Part shown: positions 1 to 13,709 of the stretch, one piece after another
Layout: each line of letters starts with the position of its first letter
Position numbering within the stretch: position 1 is the first letter of the stretch
Assembly (NCBI GenBank): GCA_039881145.1
Contig: JAYKKI010000090.1
Span: forward strand, 4,127,501-4,191,500
Source: Druceiella hillmani
Lineage: Eukaryota; Arthropoda; Insecta; Lepidoptera; Hepialidae
Direction: 5' to 3'
Length of the DNA stretch: 64,000 nt
Notes under the pieces: generated by a model
The model's database searches: none
The model's input: only the letters and a program-made list of their open reading frames with translations
What the model was told of the DNA's origin: nothing
Program-made: the position numbers and the translations under genes

Positions 1-1640
1 GTTTATTCTACGCAAAATTTTTCATCAACTATCTTGATTTCCTAATTAGTATTTAATTGATTCTGACTAATGTAAAAAATTAATGCTATAAAAACTGATA
101 TTCGACATTACTTAGACTATATTCTCTGAGAGAATTTAATAATAGAATAAAGTATGATATGTAATTTACTTTTTTTTAAAATTCCGCTTCACGATGTCAA
201 ATAAACATGAAGTCATTTCTCTCGAAGTTCTTTTATTTTTTTGGTAACTTACGTTGTTTTCGATGAAATGTCAACAATAATGTTTTTGGTTATTATAACT
301 TATCCCATATTATATAAATGAAACTCTGTAGATAAATTTAAAAACTTAAAATAGTAGCTAAATGGATAAGTGAAGTCGCGCCATAAACAAGCTACGCGGC
401 ACAATATGGCAGTAGTGTCGTTTTTGTTTCTTTGCACAATTCGTGTTATCAATATTTTTCCTGAAATTGTTTACTTGCTTTAGGATTTTATTTTAATTTT
501 GTCCAATAAATACTTTATGATATAATTAACAAAAAGTGTTGTCATTATGGTATGGATAAAATACTTAAGAGTGTATTTTTCAAAGCTAGGTAATTTCATA
601 TATTTTCTAGGTCGATTTCAGGATTTGATTTCTGGGCAATACAATAAATATTTTCATTCATTTGGTACTATAATTCCAATATAATATAGTGCTGTATTTT
701 AATGTCCTGCGCCAAAAATGGTAAAAAACGTAAATTTCATGGTTGATCTTCTTTTGTTTCAGGATATAATACAAATTTTCGGAAAAAATTGTCATTTAAA
801 AATATTTTACTTGTATATCTTGATTAAGGAAAAATGGATAATATTGTTTCCTTTCTTTTCCATGTGAAATGCGAATTGAGCTATATTAATTTTTTCAGTG
901 TTGTCTTTTAAAAATTGGAATGTACTCAAATTAAAACGTTGTTCTTTATTTTTTACATATATCTCTTATTTATACAAAGCAAATATGTCTAAGATAACAT
1001 TCTTATTCTATCAGTACTTTAGCCCTTTATAAATATATTAGAATATACAGGTATAAAATATGCTCTCAGTCAGCCATCGTAACTTCGTAGTGACCAAAAT
1101 TATTACTGTTTTATAAACTATTTTTGCAATTTTTATAAAAACTATTGAATAGACTTAAATAAAATTTTATAGTCGTTAATTATTTTTACCAGTCGTAAGT
1201 CATATTACTTTAAATAGAAGTAACATTGTTCTGAAATTGCAGTCAGTTTAATAAAATATATCAATATAATTATTTATTATTATTTACAATTTCGAGTATG
1301 AGATGGGTATAAAATTATATTAATATATAAATATATTCAGGAAATAATTAATGTAAAAAAATATTTTACTTCTCTTAAGAAGTGACATATTTTAAAGTAA
1401 AATTAGAAAATATTAAACAGTTAAAAATAAAAGCATGGTTTCGACTGTTTTTTCTTATTGATTCTCGAGATTTGCTTCCGAATAATCATCACGTTTTCAC
1501 ACATAATTCTTTTCAGATAAAACTCTTCATAAAATACCATTCCCAACTTAAAAATTTCTACCTCTCATGAAAATATTAATGATAAATGATTAAACCATCC
1601 TGGTTGCCTTCCGGTTTCTGGTCAGCAATTGATATTTAGC

Positions 1641-3245
1641 TTAGCTCTTGATATCCTAAAATTTTATTACCTACGCAACCCAAGGATTTTCGGCCCATTT
1701 CTATACTACTGCTTCTATCTAAAGTTTTTGAACTTATTGTTTATGGTCAACTTGTTACTTTCTTCAATGCTCATAAGTCTCTAAATCCACTTCAATCTGG
1801 CTTTAAAGCTGGCCACAGTACCTTAACTGCCCTTGTTAAGGTTACTGATGGTATACGCTTGGCTATGGATAATATACAAGTCACTGTCCTTATGCGTCTT
1901 GATTTCAGCTGTGCGTTCAACTTCGATTTTCTTCTTGCCCGCTTGGAATATTTTAATATATCCCAACATTCACTTGAGTGGTTTAGTTCATATCTTCATG
2001 GACGCAGGCAATGTGTTAAGTTGTCAGATAAGTATTCTCAGTGGACTGATCCGACAGCTTTTGTACCTCAAGGTGGAGTTCTATCTCCTCTCCTCTTCTC
2101 AGTATTTATTGATGATGTTATTAAAAACATTTCTAGCAATTATCATCTCTATGCTGATGACCTACAAATCTATGCGCACTCGAACCTCTATTCCTTATCA
2201 AAAACCATCGACATCCTTAATCGAGATCTCGCTTCAATTGATCAGTGGGTTCATGTAATGGGTCTTTTGGTTATCCCAAGTAAGTCACAAGCTATCATCA
2301 TCGGTAGTCAAAGACTGATTTCTAAAGTAAACCTACCTAGTTTACCGAAATTAGTGTTAAATAGTACAATAATACCATACACGTCAACTGTTAAAAACTT
2401 GGGCCTACTGATCGATCAAAATCTTAATTGGCGGCCTCAAGTAAATGATGTTAGTCGTCGCGTTTTCAACAGAGTACACTCTTTGAAACGTGATCAAAAT
2501 TTTCTACCGATCTTCGAGAATGTTCTTCGAATGAAAATCTACCACTTTCAAACACTTTTATTACCATTAATCGATTATGGAGACGTGTGCTATTCTGATC
2601 TTAATGAAGAATATTTGTGCAAGTTGGAACGTCTTCAAAATTTATGTATTCGGTATATCTTCGGCCTCAGAAAATATGATAACATTTCTGAATACAGGTC
2701 AAATAGCTGACGATCCGTGATCGACGCCAACTTCACATACTTACATTTCTTTTTAACATATTAAAAAATCCTCCTAGCCCAAATTATCTTAGTGGCAAAT
2801 TTAAAGATTTGTCTGCTCACGGCCTTGGGCTGCGATCTAAAAGTTCACACACCCTACTTATTCCTAAACATACCTCTACCACTTACGAAAAATCCTTCAC
2901 TGTTTGAAATTTGGAATCACCTGGATCCTGACATCAGGAAAATCACGTCTCTAAATATTTTCAAAGATCAAGTGAAAAAGTCCTGCATCTCCTGAAACCT
3001 TTTCCTTTGTGTCCTTGCCCTTTTCTGTCTTTTCCATCCCAAATCATGTCAATATTTTGTTTTCTTTTTTATTTACTTTTGTATTTTTTTTTGTCTAAAA
3101 TGCTATGAAGAATTTTCATTGTAAAATCTCTTACAGTCTACCTACTAAATTTCAATATAAATTGTTACGGTTGACTGGAAGATATTGCTCATGTAGCAAT
3201 AAGTCCGCCATATGTACTATACATAAAAGTCCCTGCCGAACCCAA
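1641..3245 (+). mobile_element. 5'-truncated non-LTR retrotransposon (jockey/CR1-like) inserted in the left arm
   Basis: The right arm, at about 34,018-34,040, runs directly from the sequence matching left 1,600-1,640 into that matching 3,245. The intervening 1.6 kb is therefore a left-arm-only insertion. It contains the C-terminal half of a LINE ORF2 (reverse transcriptase onward) followed by about 250 bp of 3' untranslated sequence. The 3' segment 3,165-3,225 matches the minus strand at 51,195-51,290, confirming a family-specific 3' end. There is no ORF1 or endonuclease, as is typical of dead-on-arrival 5'-truncated copies. No clear target-site duplication is visible. Confidence 0.88.
1652..2995 (+). 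pseudogene. LINE ORF2 reverse transcriptase remnant
   Basis: Reverse transcriptase of a non-LTR element, which would copy element RNA into DNA at a nicked target. Reading in one frame from about 1,652, the sequence gives a DFRPISIL-type motif (about 1,685), a GHST motif (about 1,811) and LDFS (1,898). The motif QGGVLSP (2,069-2,089) and the catalytic YADD (2,150-2,161) follow. The longest open stretch is 1,859-2,710, with the thumb-like region ending around FGLRKYD. Near 2,700 the homology moves to another frame (about 2,707-2,905), then returns to the first frame for the C-terminal WNHLDPDIRK-like segment, ending at the stop at 2,993-2,995. The first metal-binding region reads DFS and the second YADD is intact, but frameshifts and the missing N-terminal endonuclease make it non-functional. 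Placement in the jockey/CR1 group is from remembered motif style. Confidence 0.9.
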
Positions 3246-4619
3246 CCTGCGGGCACAGCGTACCATCACAAATAAGCGATTATAACAGGCATCATCCTTA
3301 CAACCGCAGTATTTATGTTAGAACCCGTTTAGGATGGCAAACTTCATCGCCTGCGCCGTCTGCTTAACGTAACGTATCAGCCGATTTGAAGCTATCATAA
3401 ATCATTCACAATTAGATACAATAATTTATGAATGTTCAAATACCTTGCTGAGAATCAAATTTCAGGCACAAACGCTTTATTTACTGCGTCACAGGATTAT
3501 CCAATTTATCTCTACTAATACAATAAAAGAGATATGTTGTCTCTTTATTTGTTTGCTTCCCTGTCTTAAAGAGCTCAAGTAATTTCAATAGAAATTTGCA
3601 CATAAATCAGATAGATCTTAGATTAAAAAATTAACAATATATAATTTATCCTAAGATGAAACTTTGTCTTTGTATTTCTTCACTTATAAATGGCTCAACA
3701 AGTTCTAATAAAATTTTGTAGTTTTATAATATATTACACATTCTATGTTAAAAGATAGGTTAGATTTAATTACATTATAATTTATAGGAGCAGAGCTTTA
3801 TATTCAAACGCTAAATCAAATTATTCCCCGCACGAAAAACTGAAGGCGTTGCTGCTAATTTAATTTCTAAAATTGAGAATGTGTTCCATTTAAAGCACCA
3901 AATTCATTGGTTAATTGCATGGCATTTTACCATATACTGCCACTACAGTAAACATTAAAGTCCATATCTGGTAAGTTATATTCAAAATAATACTTCTTTT
4001 CTAAATAACCTTAAAATCGTCATCTAAAAAGTGGTCCATTAAAAAATGTCATCAAAAGAAATCCTTAAAAATATAAGCGTTGAATATTGAGTGTCTAATA
4101 ACACGTATCATTGTTTATTTAAGCTATAAACCAAATATATTTATGATAGATATCGCAGATATTTGTTCTTTTATTATTATTCTTATGGCACAATCATTGT
4201 GGTAGATTTGAGAATTTATTGTATGACTTGGCTGACGGTTGACGTGTTTCGTAATGTTAATTGTGATTCTTATGATTACTCCATATCATGCATCAAAGAC
4301 TATTGAAGACATAAAATAATGATCTAGCGTCACTGCGTTGCTCAAATTTAATCTTCGGTATTTTTTATCCCCAATTGTAAATATATGTTGTAAATATAAG
4401 CTCTCTTTTGTTTAATTAACTAAAGAACAAATTTTTAATACACTTTAAAAATGTAACACGTTCAATTTAGTAATACCTTTTTGTGCTTATATCTGAACGC
4501 TTTAAGTGTTATTCGCATTCTGATCCATGAAACGAAAACAAGAAAATTACAAGACGGAAAATTTATGCAACGTATATTATTGCGTAATGAAATGAAATTG
4601 TTTCGTTTACAGTACGTTT

Positions 4620-6060
4620 AGCATTAAACGGTCCGTAATGTGGAGGATCAAACCTAGGGATGCTTTCACTTGATGTTCTTTATGAGGGCATATTAATGCA
4701 ATAGTCACATCAGGGGAGTAATTACTACAACGTAGATGTTTTCGTTACATCCAACTGTAGACATTGTGATCATAATTATTACAAGTTATAACAGCGTATA
4801 TATCGAGAATGAATTTCTCCTTATGGGATGTCACAATTTCGTGCCAAAAATTATAAACTATTATTATTTATCAAAACTTACTTCTTATACAAATTGTTTA
4901 CTGAACACCAGCCGCAAAATAGACTATATCTTTATTATCTAATATGTTATTTGTTTAATTTTTCCTTGATTTCTTAAATTATAATTTCAGTACAAAAACT
5001 AAAAAGGAATGGATTTTTTTAAAGTCTTTATTATCGAATTATCACGGTGTGAACATAAAATTTAGACAAGGACTGCAATATTTAATTGCGACGCTTTTTT
5101 GGTAATGCCCATTGTATTATACGAGAGTGAATGAGATAGAATGATGTCCTCACTCCAGGGACTGAATAAGATAGGATGATGTCCTCCTTAAGGGTAACTT
5201 TTGAAGTTTATAACTCAGTTCTTTTCAATAAACGTGTATGATTTTTCACTGCTGGTTTTTGATTATCCTTGATTTTCATGATATTCTAAAAAAAAGCAAA
5301 CATAAGGATATTCAACTGTCCAATGTTTCTATAAATGCATTACTATATTGTCCATCAGTATGCTACACAATTTAATTTCAAATCCCTTTAACTAACATTA
5401 TTTGACCAGCAATGTATGTTTTCATTTGATGCACATTTTTTCTACTAATTAGACAATTTATTTTCTATTCCACTATATATCGTATCTTATTATTACGGCA
5501 TGTAAAATTATATTATGTTAAACTGTATTTACTAAGTATGGTAGTTTATTTAAGGGAAGGTAACTAACCTAAAAACTCTGTAGCTTCCGGATAACAAAAC
5601 ATTTTATATAAATTAAAAAGAAATTACCTAGACTTTCATATTTTGTAAACATTTTCTAACGTCGTTTTTCTTAAATTTATAGCTGACAAGTAATCTGGAC
5701 TTAAATATTTTTCAAAGCAATTTCTTAAAAAATGAATGATAGAAGTGTGATGGTTAATTGTGAGTGATTGTTTAATTATGAGTCACCTACACACTCTGCT
5801 AGAGACTCCTAAAGCCCACAGCAAAGTTACTTCCACCGAAAATGTGCGGACATTAATTACGTACTATCAGCGGACTAGTCAGATATTAAATACATTATAC
5901 AGTCCCATTTCTATATTTCAACAGTCAACAGATCTGTGAGTTTTGAACTCTGGCTCGTCCACTAAGAATTTTATTACAAGTGAAATTACTTTATTCATCA
6001 TAAGTCCTCAATAATATTGACCCCCCACTTAATATTAGCTATATTAAGAAAGAGGGATAT
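4620..6060. other. Left-arm-only block, unassigned
   Basis: The right arm passes directly from the match of left about 4,610 (31,800) to the match of left about 6,085 (31,760). This roughly 1.4 kb is therefore an insertion in the left arm or a deletion from the right. It holds no recognisable coding domain; the small ORF at 4,736-4,942 has no family signature. A 35 bp imperfect tandem duplication lies at about 5,125-5,190 (units sharing GATGTCCTC). No terminal inverted repeats are obvious. Confidence 0.6.
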
Positions 6061-7696
6061 GAATATCATCATGATTATTTCGAAAATTTTAATGACATTA
6101 AAAATCATCGTTGTAGTTTTTCTGCAACATGACTTAAGCTTCTAAAAACAATGATATTTTCATAATTTTAAGTTTTGGAATAGAGGGAGAGAGGAGACCT
6201 ATTGTTTTTCATATTTTTCACCTATTTGTAATGACATACTACTTAAACTTATGAAATTGTTTTTGAGATCTTTATAACTATCTCTTTCAAACGATATTCG
6301 AAATTACATGTGAAATTAAAAAAAAAGAATTTCGGATGCTCGCCTCTCATAAAATTTTCACATAAATATTTAGAAGTATTAACTAGTGAGACGTTTTATT
6401 ACCATGCCAAATTTAATGTTTCAGACTTAGTGTTCCTTTTAAAGCCTTGAAATTGCATTGTTTGTTTACAGGTATGGAACCATAGCAATTCCATGGCAAA
6501 ATGTCCTTTCAAAAAGGTTGTTAAGAAATATTTTAAAAACCGTTTTATGTAATAAAAAGTTGAAAATGTTTTACTCTTGCAAAGCAAAATATTAATTTAA
6601 TTTTTGTTTCACGTAATAATAATTAAGTATAAATTGGACTCAAATTGCACTTGTCGGAATTATTACAGTTTCAATCTTGTTTATATTAAAAATTGTAAAA
6701 CAGGCAGTGCATCCAATGACAATCTAATTTAATACAATAAGGAAAATATATATGAACATAATGGTAACCCTAACTTTGTTCTCATAAACCACTATTAAAT
6801 AGAAAATTTTCCTTTTTTTCTGCCTACAACAATTACTATTGAATTGTAAAAACCTGCAAGTATATTTGTATTACAAACAGGTTTTAAGTAACTTTTAGGC
6901 TATGCTAATAACTTGAGAGCTTGATTACTATGGAAGCCGTCTATCCCATATAGCTCACTTCCGTTACGCTATACAAAGATGATGCTGAAAACTTATGTGA
7001 TGATGATGAAATACTTATGTATTTAATTTTTTGTCATTGTGTTTCAAAATTCGTTCGCTATATTTTTCATTAGTCATTCTAATATGTAGTGAAAAATGTA
7101 ACGAATATATCTATTTTTGTATAGGTAAAATTTATACATACATTTAGGAAAAAAGTGAACTCTAAAGCTTCGCTGTGCATTTTTTCTATCAAATTTCATT
7201 ATTGTGTTTCATTGTACCGCATTATGCCCTTACTGGGCGAATTCGTTAAATTAATTTAAGTTTTATGTGTAATTTTAGGTTTTAAGTGAAGGAAGGAAAT
7301 AAAAAACATTTACAAACATATCACAATAATTCAGAAGGAAAAATAACATATTGGATTAAAAATAAGTTCGATGTGGAATATCAATTATATAAATAATCAC
7401 ATTTTGGATTTATCATTCTAAAAGTAATCACAAAGATCTTTAGTTTTCTTTATTTCAATAGAAAGAAACGAAATGTTAAGAAGGATATTTACATATCAGT
7501 TCGTCTAACCCAGCTATTTTTCTCAAGCAACATTTGAGGTAGAAAATTTAAATTTAGCATATTGACAAAGCATGCTATCCAGCGTATATATCTACCGACA
7601 TTCAATGTTCAAGAATATCGATACAATAATTTTGGAGGACAATATAAGTACCCGTGTATTTTTTTTAAATTTCTTGTCATATAACATAGTCAACTA

Positions 7697-7845
7697 GTGG
7701 TCCTGTCAGCATTCAAGAAGCTAACACAATTGCTAAATAGTCGACAAAAGAATAAATGGATTAAAGCAATGAAAGAAGAGCTGCAGGCATTTGAAGAAAA
7801 TAATGCCTGGGTTAGTCTTAATAACGTGTCTTTGGGTAAAACATT
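7697..7845 (+). pseudogene. Ty1/copia reverse transcriptase N-terminal fragment, left arm
   Basis: About 50 codons stay open and include NKWIKAMKEELQAFEENNAW. This fits the start of the copia RT domain (family pattern W..AM..E...L..N.TW), just before the usual PLPPGKK segment. Nothing further upstream (gag, protease, integrase) or downstream (catalytic YVDD) is recognisable. The matching segment in the right arm (about 29,868-30,000, minus strand) keeps the same frame with amino-acid changes, so the fragment was present before the arms duplicated. Confidence 0.72.
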
Positions 7846-8207
7846 AATACATTAATAAACAGTAAGATATGAATGAGTATTCAAAACAAAAATAAACAGC
7901 AATATAATCATGTGCCATACAAGTAGACCGCAATTAGTTACAAAAGTTTTCAAAAGCAGCATGTAAAACAATTATTTAAATAAATTTAATGTTGCACCGT
8001 AAACTTGCTAGTACACTAATTGCATGTAAATTATGTTAATAAAGATATTATATCTGATTCTCAAATTACAGCAAGTCAGCAATTTACTGGCAATATCATG
8101 TATTTGTTCGTGCTGGATTCAATAATTGTCATACTAATGTACGTGGGACTTACGCGAAAAGAATTATGATAATAGAAAACGGTGGGTTCGTCAAGTTTGG
8201 AACCTAA

Positions 8208-8208
8208 G

Positions 8209-8294
<86 letters not shown>

Positions 8295-8303
8295 TATACA
8301 CAC
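8208..8303. repeat. (TA)n microsatellite
   Basis: Nearly pure alternating TA for about 95 bp with two TACA interruptions. It is absent from the corresponding position in the right arm, so it expanded after the arms separated. The IYIYIY ORF across it is an artefact. Confidence 0.97.
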
Positions 8304-8551
8304 ATTATAAATCACCGAAGCATTCAAAAAATCAATATATTAATATATTTGAGAGATTTGAAATGCGAAACAACTGGAAATTTATGTTCTGTGGTTTTGT
8401 ATAATTACAGCTATAGTGTAAAAACAGTAGAGCCAAAAAAGTTTTTTACTTCCTATCCTGAAATAAAGAATCGATTTTGCTTTTATTAAAATTTACTGAC
8501 ATAATGCACTTCGGTAAAAAGCTAAAGTGGTTAATGATAAAATAATAAACA

Positions 8552-8657
8552 CTAAATACTTACCAACGTCTGATATGCTAGCTGGTATTTTAAAAAATAT
8601 TTTCGTCCTCCGAAACGTAAAAATATAATAAACGTTTTGGGCATTGTATGTAAATGG

Positions 8658-8699
<42 letters not shown>

Positions 8700-8701
8700 G
8701 T

Positions 8702-8763
<62 letters not shown>

Positions 8764-9040
8764 TTGAACTATAACGTGAAGCTATATATTGTTGACTTAA
8801 TGTTGTGGAATTGTAATTAATACTTACATAAAGCAAACAATTATAGTTATAATAAACATCTTGAGAGCATCAATATATAATAATAAAATATGCTACTGTA
8901 GAGTTTTCAAATTGTCTATGATAGAGTGTGTTAACATGTCATAAACAGAATTTAGTCCGCCTTCAGCTTTCAAAGTAGAAATGTTATTTAATGTGACATT
9001 TGAACTGAAAACGCATTTCAATAAAGGTTTTTGAATAGAC
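8552..9040 (-). pseudogene. Shared ORF remnant in the left arm, unidentified
   Basis: Read on the minus strand, fragments such as KAEGGLNSVYDM and, beyond the TA tract, [19 protein letters not shown] have recognisable counterparts on the plus strand of the right arm at 28,606-28,920. The reading frame is broken by stops and by the inserted TA tract. A gag-like origin (BEL/Pao type) is a weak guess from spacing and an ALK-type motif; I do not recognise it securely. Confidence 0.35.
8659..8762. repeat. (TA)n microsatellite
   Basis: About 104 bp of TA repeat with three TG/CA interruptions in the first half. The right arm has only a short AT-rich stretch here, so this too is a left-arm expansion. 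Confidence 0.97.
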
Positions 9041-12001
9041 CTAAATTTATAAGCTATTTTTTCTACATTTTCAATAAAAGTCTAATGAATATTTAAATAA
9101 TAGGTTTGTATTAAATCGTAAAACATTTTTTTCCTACGTCTTGTATAACTATAATTCGTCAGTAGAATGCTGTATATCGGAATATTCTTTTTTAATTTCT
9201 GAAAGCGTCTTCTCCCAAACCATAAAGTTATTATTATACTGCATAATAATTAACAGTAAGAATATATATTTTATTTCACTTAAACCCAGCCTCATTTTTT
9301 TATTTCAATTAACATCCTGCGAACGCTAATTCCAATTTTATGTCAACAGTCAATCTATGTACCATGCATCGCAGTGGAGCAAAAACTATGTTCTACTATA
9401 ACGATATTAACCAATTCGTCTAATATGCTACTTTCAGTATATTAAGTAGAACATAATAGGAGAAACTGGAGATTTTTCTTCTTTCATTGATTTTCTGGAG
9501 GTAATGACTTTGAAAATAACAAAGGAAATTTTATAGACGTTTCCGTGAATATTTTCTTCTAAAATTGTCTTTTATTTAGAGATTAACATATTTATTATTA
9601 TATTAATATCTATACATGTATATCGAGGTGTATCCGCGAAACTGTTATGTACAATTTTTATTAATCATGTGATTTAAATATTATGTAGGTCTCTTTATTT
9701 ATGCGGGATAGAAGAAAAATTGTACCACCAATAGGAATAGCGCGGATATATTTACGGGTCGTTTATAGCTAATAAGGAAGTAGAGCCAGAGAAGGAGAGT
9801 CTATGTGACGCGAATAACTTTATCTATTGGCTCCATGCGTTTTAAATATAACTTATGTATTCTATCTTTTTTACTCGGTTTTCACCTTTAACTTTTTAAT
9901 AATACGGTAGAATTTTTCTGCAGTAATAATAAATTTAACGCAAGATATTTTGAGGCAATTCAATCGAAGAGGAAATTTTAAAAATGCTGAATACGCCATT
10001 GATGAGATTGTTTTTCGACAAAGCTACTCGTGTAGGCAAAATATATATCCACAAAAAGCATATATAGGTAAAAACTTGGCCACTGTGACCTATTCTTGGT
10101 TGTCAGCACGCTCACGATTTTAATGCCCACGAATTTTAATACCCACCCATGATACAAAATTGTTCATGGGTTATCGTGTGCCGAATGATTCTACATAATG
10201 GTGTTATTAGGTTTGTAGAATTTGTTTATTTTTAACCTTATTTACCATACAATTAAGCAACAAGAATTAAGATTACTTTTACTAGCCCTGAAAATAAAAA
10301 AAATCTACCTTGACATAGGCAAAATATTACGTGGTTTTAGAATCGACCCGCATTCCTATAGTGTACGCGTTTAGTTCTTGTCAATTAAATATAGAGTTTA
10401 ATTAGGAAGATATATTCAATTCGCGTCTGATGTTTTCAGAAATTTTCCAAAATAGTAAACATTTTTGGATTTGTATTGCATTATTCTAGAAATCGCATTT
10501 AAAAATTTGCATGTATTAAATTCAGTTGTCGGGTTACAACGAAACAAGTTAGACATTCAAAAGATATAGATAGATAGATATTGAACTAAACAAGATTATT
10601 AACCTGTAAAGCAAATAATCATTTACCAGATTAATGCAAATGTCATACCCTTTGAATATTTTCTGAACAATGTACGGAGTATAATACTTTGCAGGCCATT
10701 AAGACTCAAAAAATGTTTAAAACCTTTTACAGCTAACATAATTTGTTAGAAGAAAAACTGAAATCTGCAATCCAAAATTTGCTTTTTTTTAAGCAAATTT
10801 CTATTAATCTGTTTTTGTGAAAACTTTCGTTTGCGTTTAATACGAAAAAAACGACTTTAAGAGCTTTTACTTTGTATTCGGATTATTAATTAAAGGCCTA
10901 CAAAAAAGTAAAAGAAATGCTCGATAGTAGTCAATTTTGATAAGTAATTTCTAATAATAAAATTACAGTTTAAAAAAATTAAAAATCACACTTTTGTGGC
11001 AATATGAAATTAAAAGTAATCTACAAATATAAAAAAATTGGTCAAGGGCCAAAAGATGTCTCACAACGATTGATAAAAAAATCACTTTAATGTAATAAAA
11101 AAGTATGCGGTGTTTGTTACGAAAATATAAGACGAGAGAACCAAACGCTCATTTTTTACTTGATATGGCTACCAAAGCTTGATTTTTCAGTTTTTCTAAA
11201 CTATAATGTTAATGTTTAAATTTTTAATTACGTGATTATTGTATTGTCATCGGTCCTTGATATGTGGGCCAATTTTGTGGATAAACTTGAAATAATTCAG
11301 ACCTCTGCAAGTGGGTGAAAAGTGAATCGAAAAATTTCGTTACATTCATACATACATATAAGTGAATTTAAAATTAATCATTTAAAAAATGGCAATTCAA
11401 AAACGTTCACTGCAGAAATGGATAAAGAAAACAAATTCAGTATTAACATCGTAGAGTCCTTGTATACAGTACTCACAATGGAGGTAATACAAGCACTCTG
11501 GATTTGTTTCGTAATCAGAACATTCATTATTAAAGCCTTCTGCTGGAATACTCACGCATTGAGACTTCAGTGATTTAGTGTAATTAGTTACTCGGAGGCG
11601 AAGGGCGCTATGCAGAACTCAGCACGTGGGCATGTCAATGAGAAGGCGATACAAAGGTGGGATGATCGGTTGGTCTATTTATCTTAATAGTGGAATATTT
11701 ATGAGTTGGAGCGCGAGATTTATATTAAGCTTGATTATATTGAATGTCAATTCCTTTGTATCTAGTGTAGTTCCCAAATGAACTAGTTCAGAAAGTTTGA
11801 TTCTGGACCTAATCTTAGTTTTTTAATTCAGTATGCATTTACTATAGGTAGTATTCTGATCCTTGCAAACACGACGAGTAACAGAATATGAATTTAATAC
11901 AGTCTAATTACCGAGGCGACAAAAGGATGATGAGGACATGCCGCGACATTGATACGAGATGGTACCGCTTTCAAAATAGTGTCGTAGGGCGATCACTGGA
12001 A

Positions 12002-12045
12002 ATTATACTGTTTTGAAGAGTATTCACACTTCAAAACAGTATAAT
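12002..12045. repeat. Perfect 17 bp hairpin, left arm only
   Basis: The arms 12,002-12,018 and 12,029-12,045 are exact reverse complements (core TACTGTTTTGAAG) around a 10 nt loop. The right-arm counterpart near 25,830-25,860 contains only one arm-like sequence, so the second arm was gained in the left copy or lost in the right. Confidence 0.95.
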
Positions 12046-13709
12046 TTATAATTATATAATCTTGATTAGTTTCCAATATCCATCTGACTTCTAATATTTT
12101 ATTCATTATCAAAGCACACGACAGTGAATTTAGTGTATTCATCAAAAATTCCTACCATTACGCAATACAAATCTAGGCCATTTAATTACTTTTGGCTATT
12201 TATGAAAATTATGAAAAAATTAAAAAGCGACTAGAACCTGTTTTAAAAATCAACCACTATATCAAATTAATAGAGCAGTTAAACATATACATGATAAAAT
12301 GCGGTTCGATTATGATTCATCATTTAATATTTAATCTATTTTAAGCAGATTTTCTTTAAAGGCAAGTAAGGATAATTTAAGTTCCTTTGACGTCTAGTGA
12401 ATAAGGTTAAAAATAAACAAATTAGTTAAAGTGAATAACTTTATGAAGTAAATTTATCCAGCAAGGGGTGAACAATGGATGATGTCGCATCAGTAACGTG
12501 TATGAGAATTTTACACTGTTTGTATGTCTGTTTGCATATTTATCTGTTTACTAAGCATCATGCAAAATTACCAATACAATTTAAAGTAAGCTTTTATCGA
12601 AATCACATATTGAATTTCAATTTTAATCTAAGTTACCTTTTGTTTTCTTCTGATTATATTTTAAGAATATCGAAATAAAATTACTAACGCCCTCTGGTCA
12701 TGAGTTCAAACTGTGCTGACCAATGTAAATTATTGAGAGTTTGAAAGTGATCCCGCTACATAATAAATCTAAAATAGAAACTACTTGTATTAAGGTTAAG
12801 GTTATTTTGAGACACAAACACATGATCCATAACAGGGATAAACATTTATTATCTAGGTAATAAAAATGTAAGCAATGTCTAAAAAGAAACTTATCAATAG
12901 TGCATTCGGTATCATATCTTGCATCATCTTGCTTTAAATTGATTTTTAGTAAAGAAAAACTTATATCAGGTGCAAATTTGGTTTTCATTTAGCTATAACC
13001 AATTCTTTTTGAGTAAAATGTTATAAATATTAAATGACTTTGAAAATATATAATGATGAGACTAAAAGCAAAGCAAGCCAAAATGAAACTCCAGTGCCAT
13101 GGAATATTATAGCTGATCTATTAAATACACATTAAAATAATGTACATTATATTACAGTGGTGGAAACGATGCAAATTTGCAAAAAATAAACCTACCAGAA
13201 GTTATTATTTTTCACCCAACCTGATTACAATTTTGATTTCGGCCTGAGTCTTGATTTTTACTCACCATGAGGACCTGAATATTTAATGAATATTTAATAG
13301 AGGAACAAGTTGAAATATTGGCTGGAAAGATTTGTGAACTATTGCGGGATTTCTTGTTTATATTGTTTTAATTAAACTTTCCTAATTTAATTAGATAAGC
13401 GGCGTTAAGATTTTTAAAACTCGAGTACGCCACGTTGCTTATACATTTAAAAATGGTTTTGTCTTTTGCGTGACATTTATAGTACATTTTATTTAGTATA
13501 ATCCTAAAACATAAACAATAAAGTTTCATTATTAACGTCGTATATTTACTAAACCGCAAAGGACCCAAAAGTAAACACGGAAACCATAAATATTACCCTC
13601 AGCTATGTAAATTGCCTAGACAGACACATTTGATGACTATGTAATAACTGCAATAACTGCCATACCTTGGAACCTAGCGAGGTTTGCTCGAAATTTAAGA
13701 TGGATCAAA

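Noticed and set aside
1382..1570. 62-codon ORF upstream of the LINE RT
   Set aside because: It belongs to the arm sequence outside the LINE insertion and is not kept open in the right arm.
8076..8836. ORFs rich in IYIYIY on the minus strand
   Set aside because: They are translations of TA microsatellites; the flanking residues have no support as genes in their own right.
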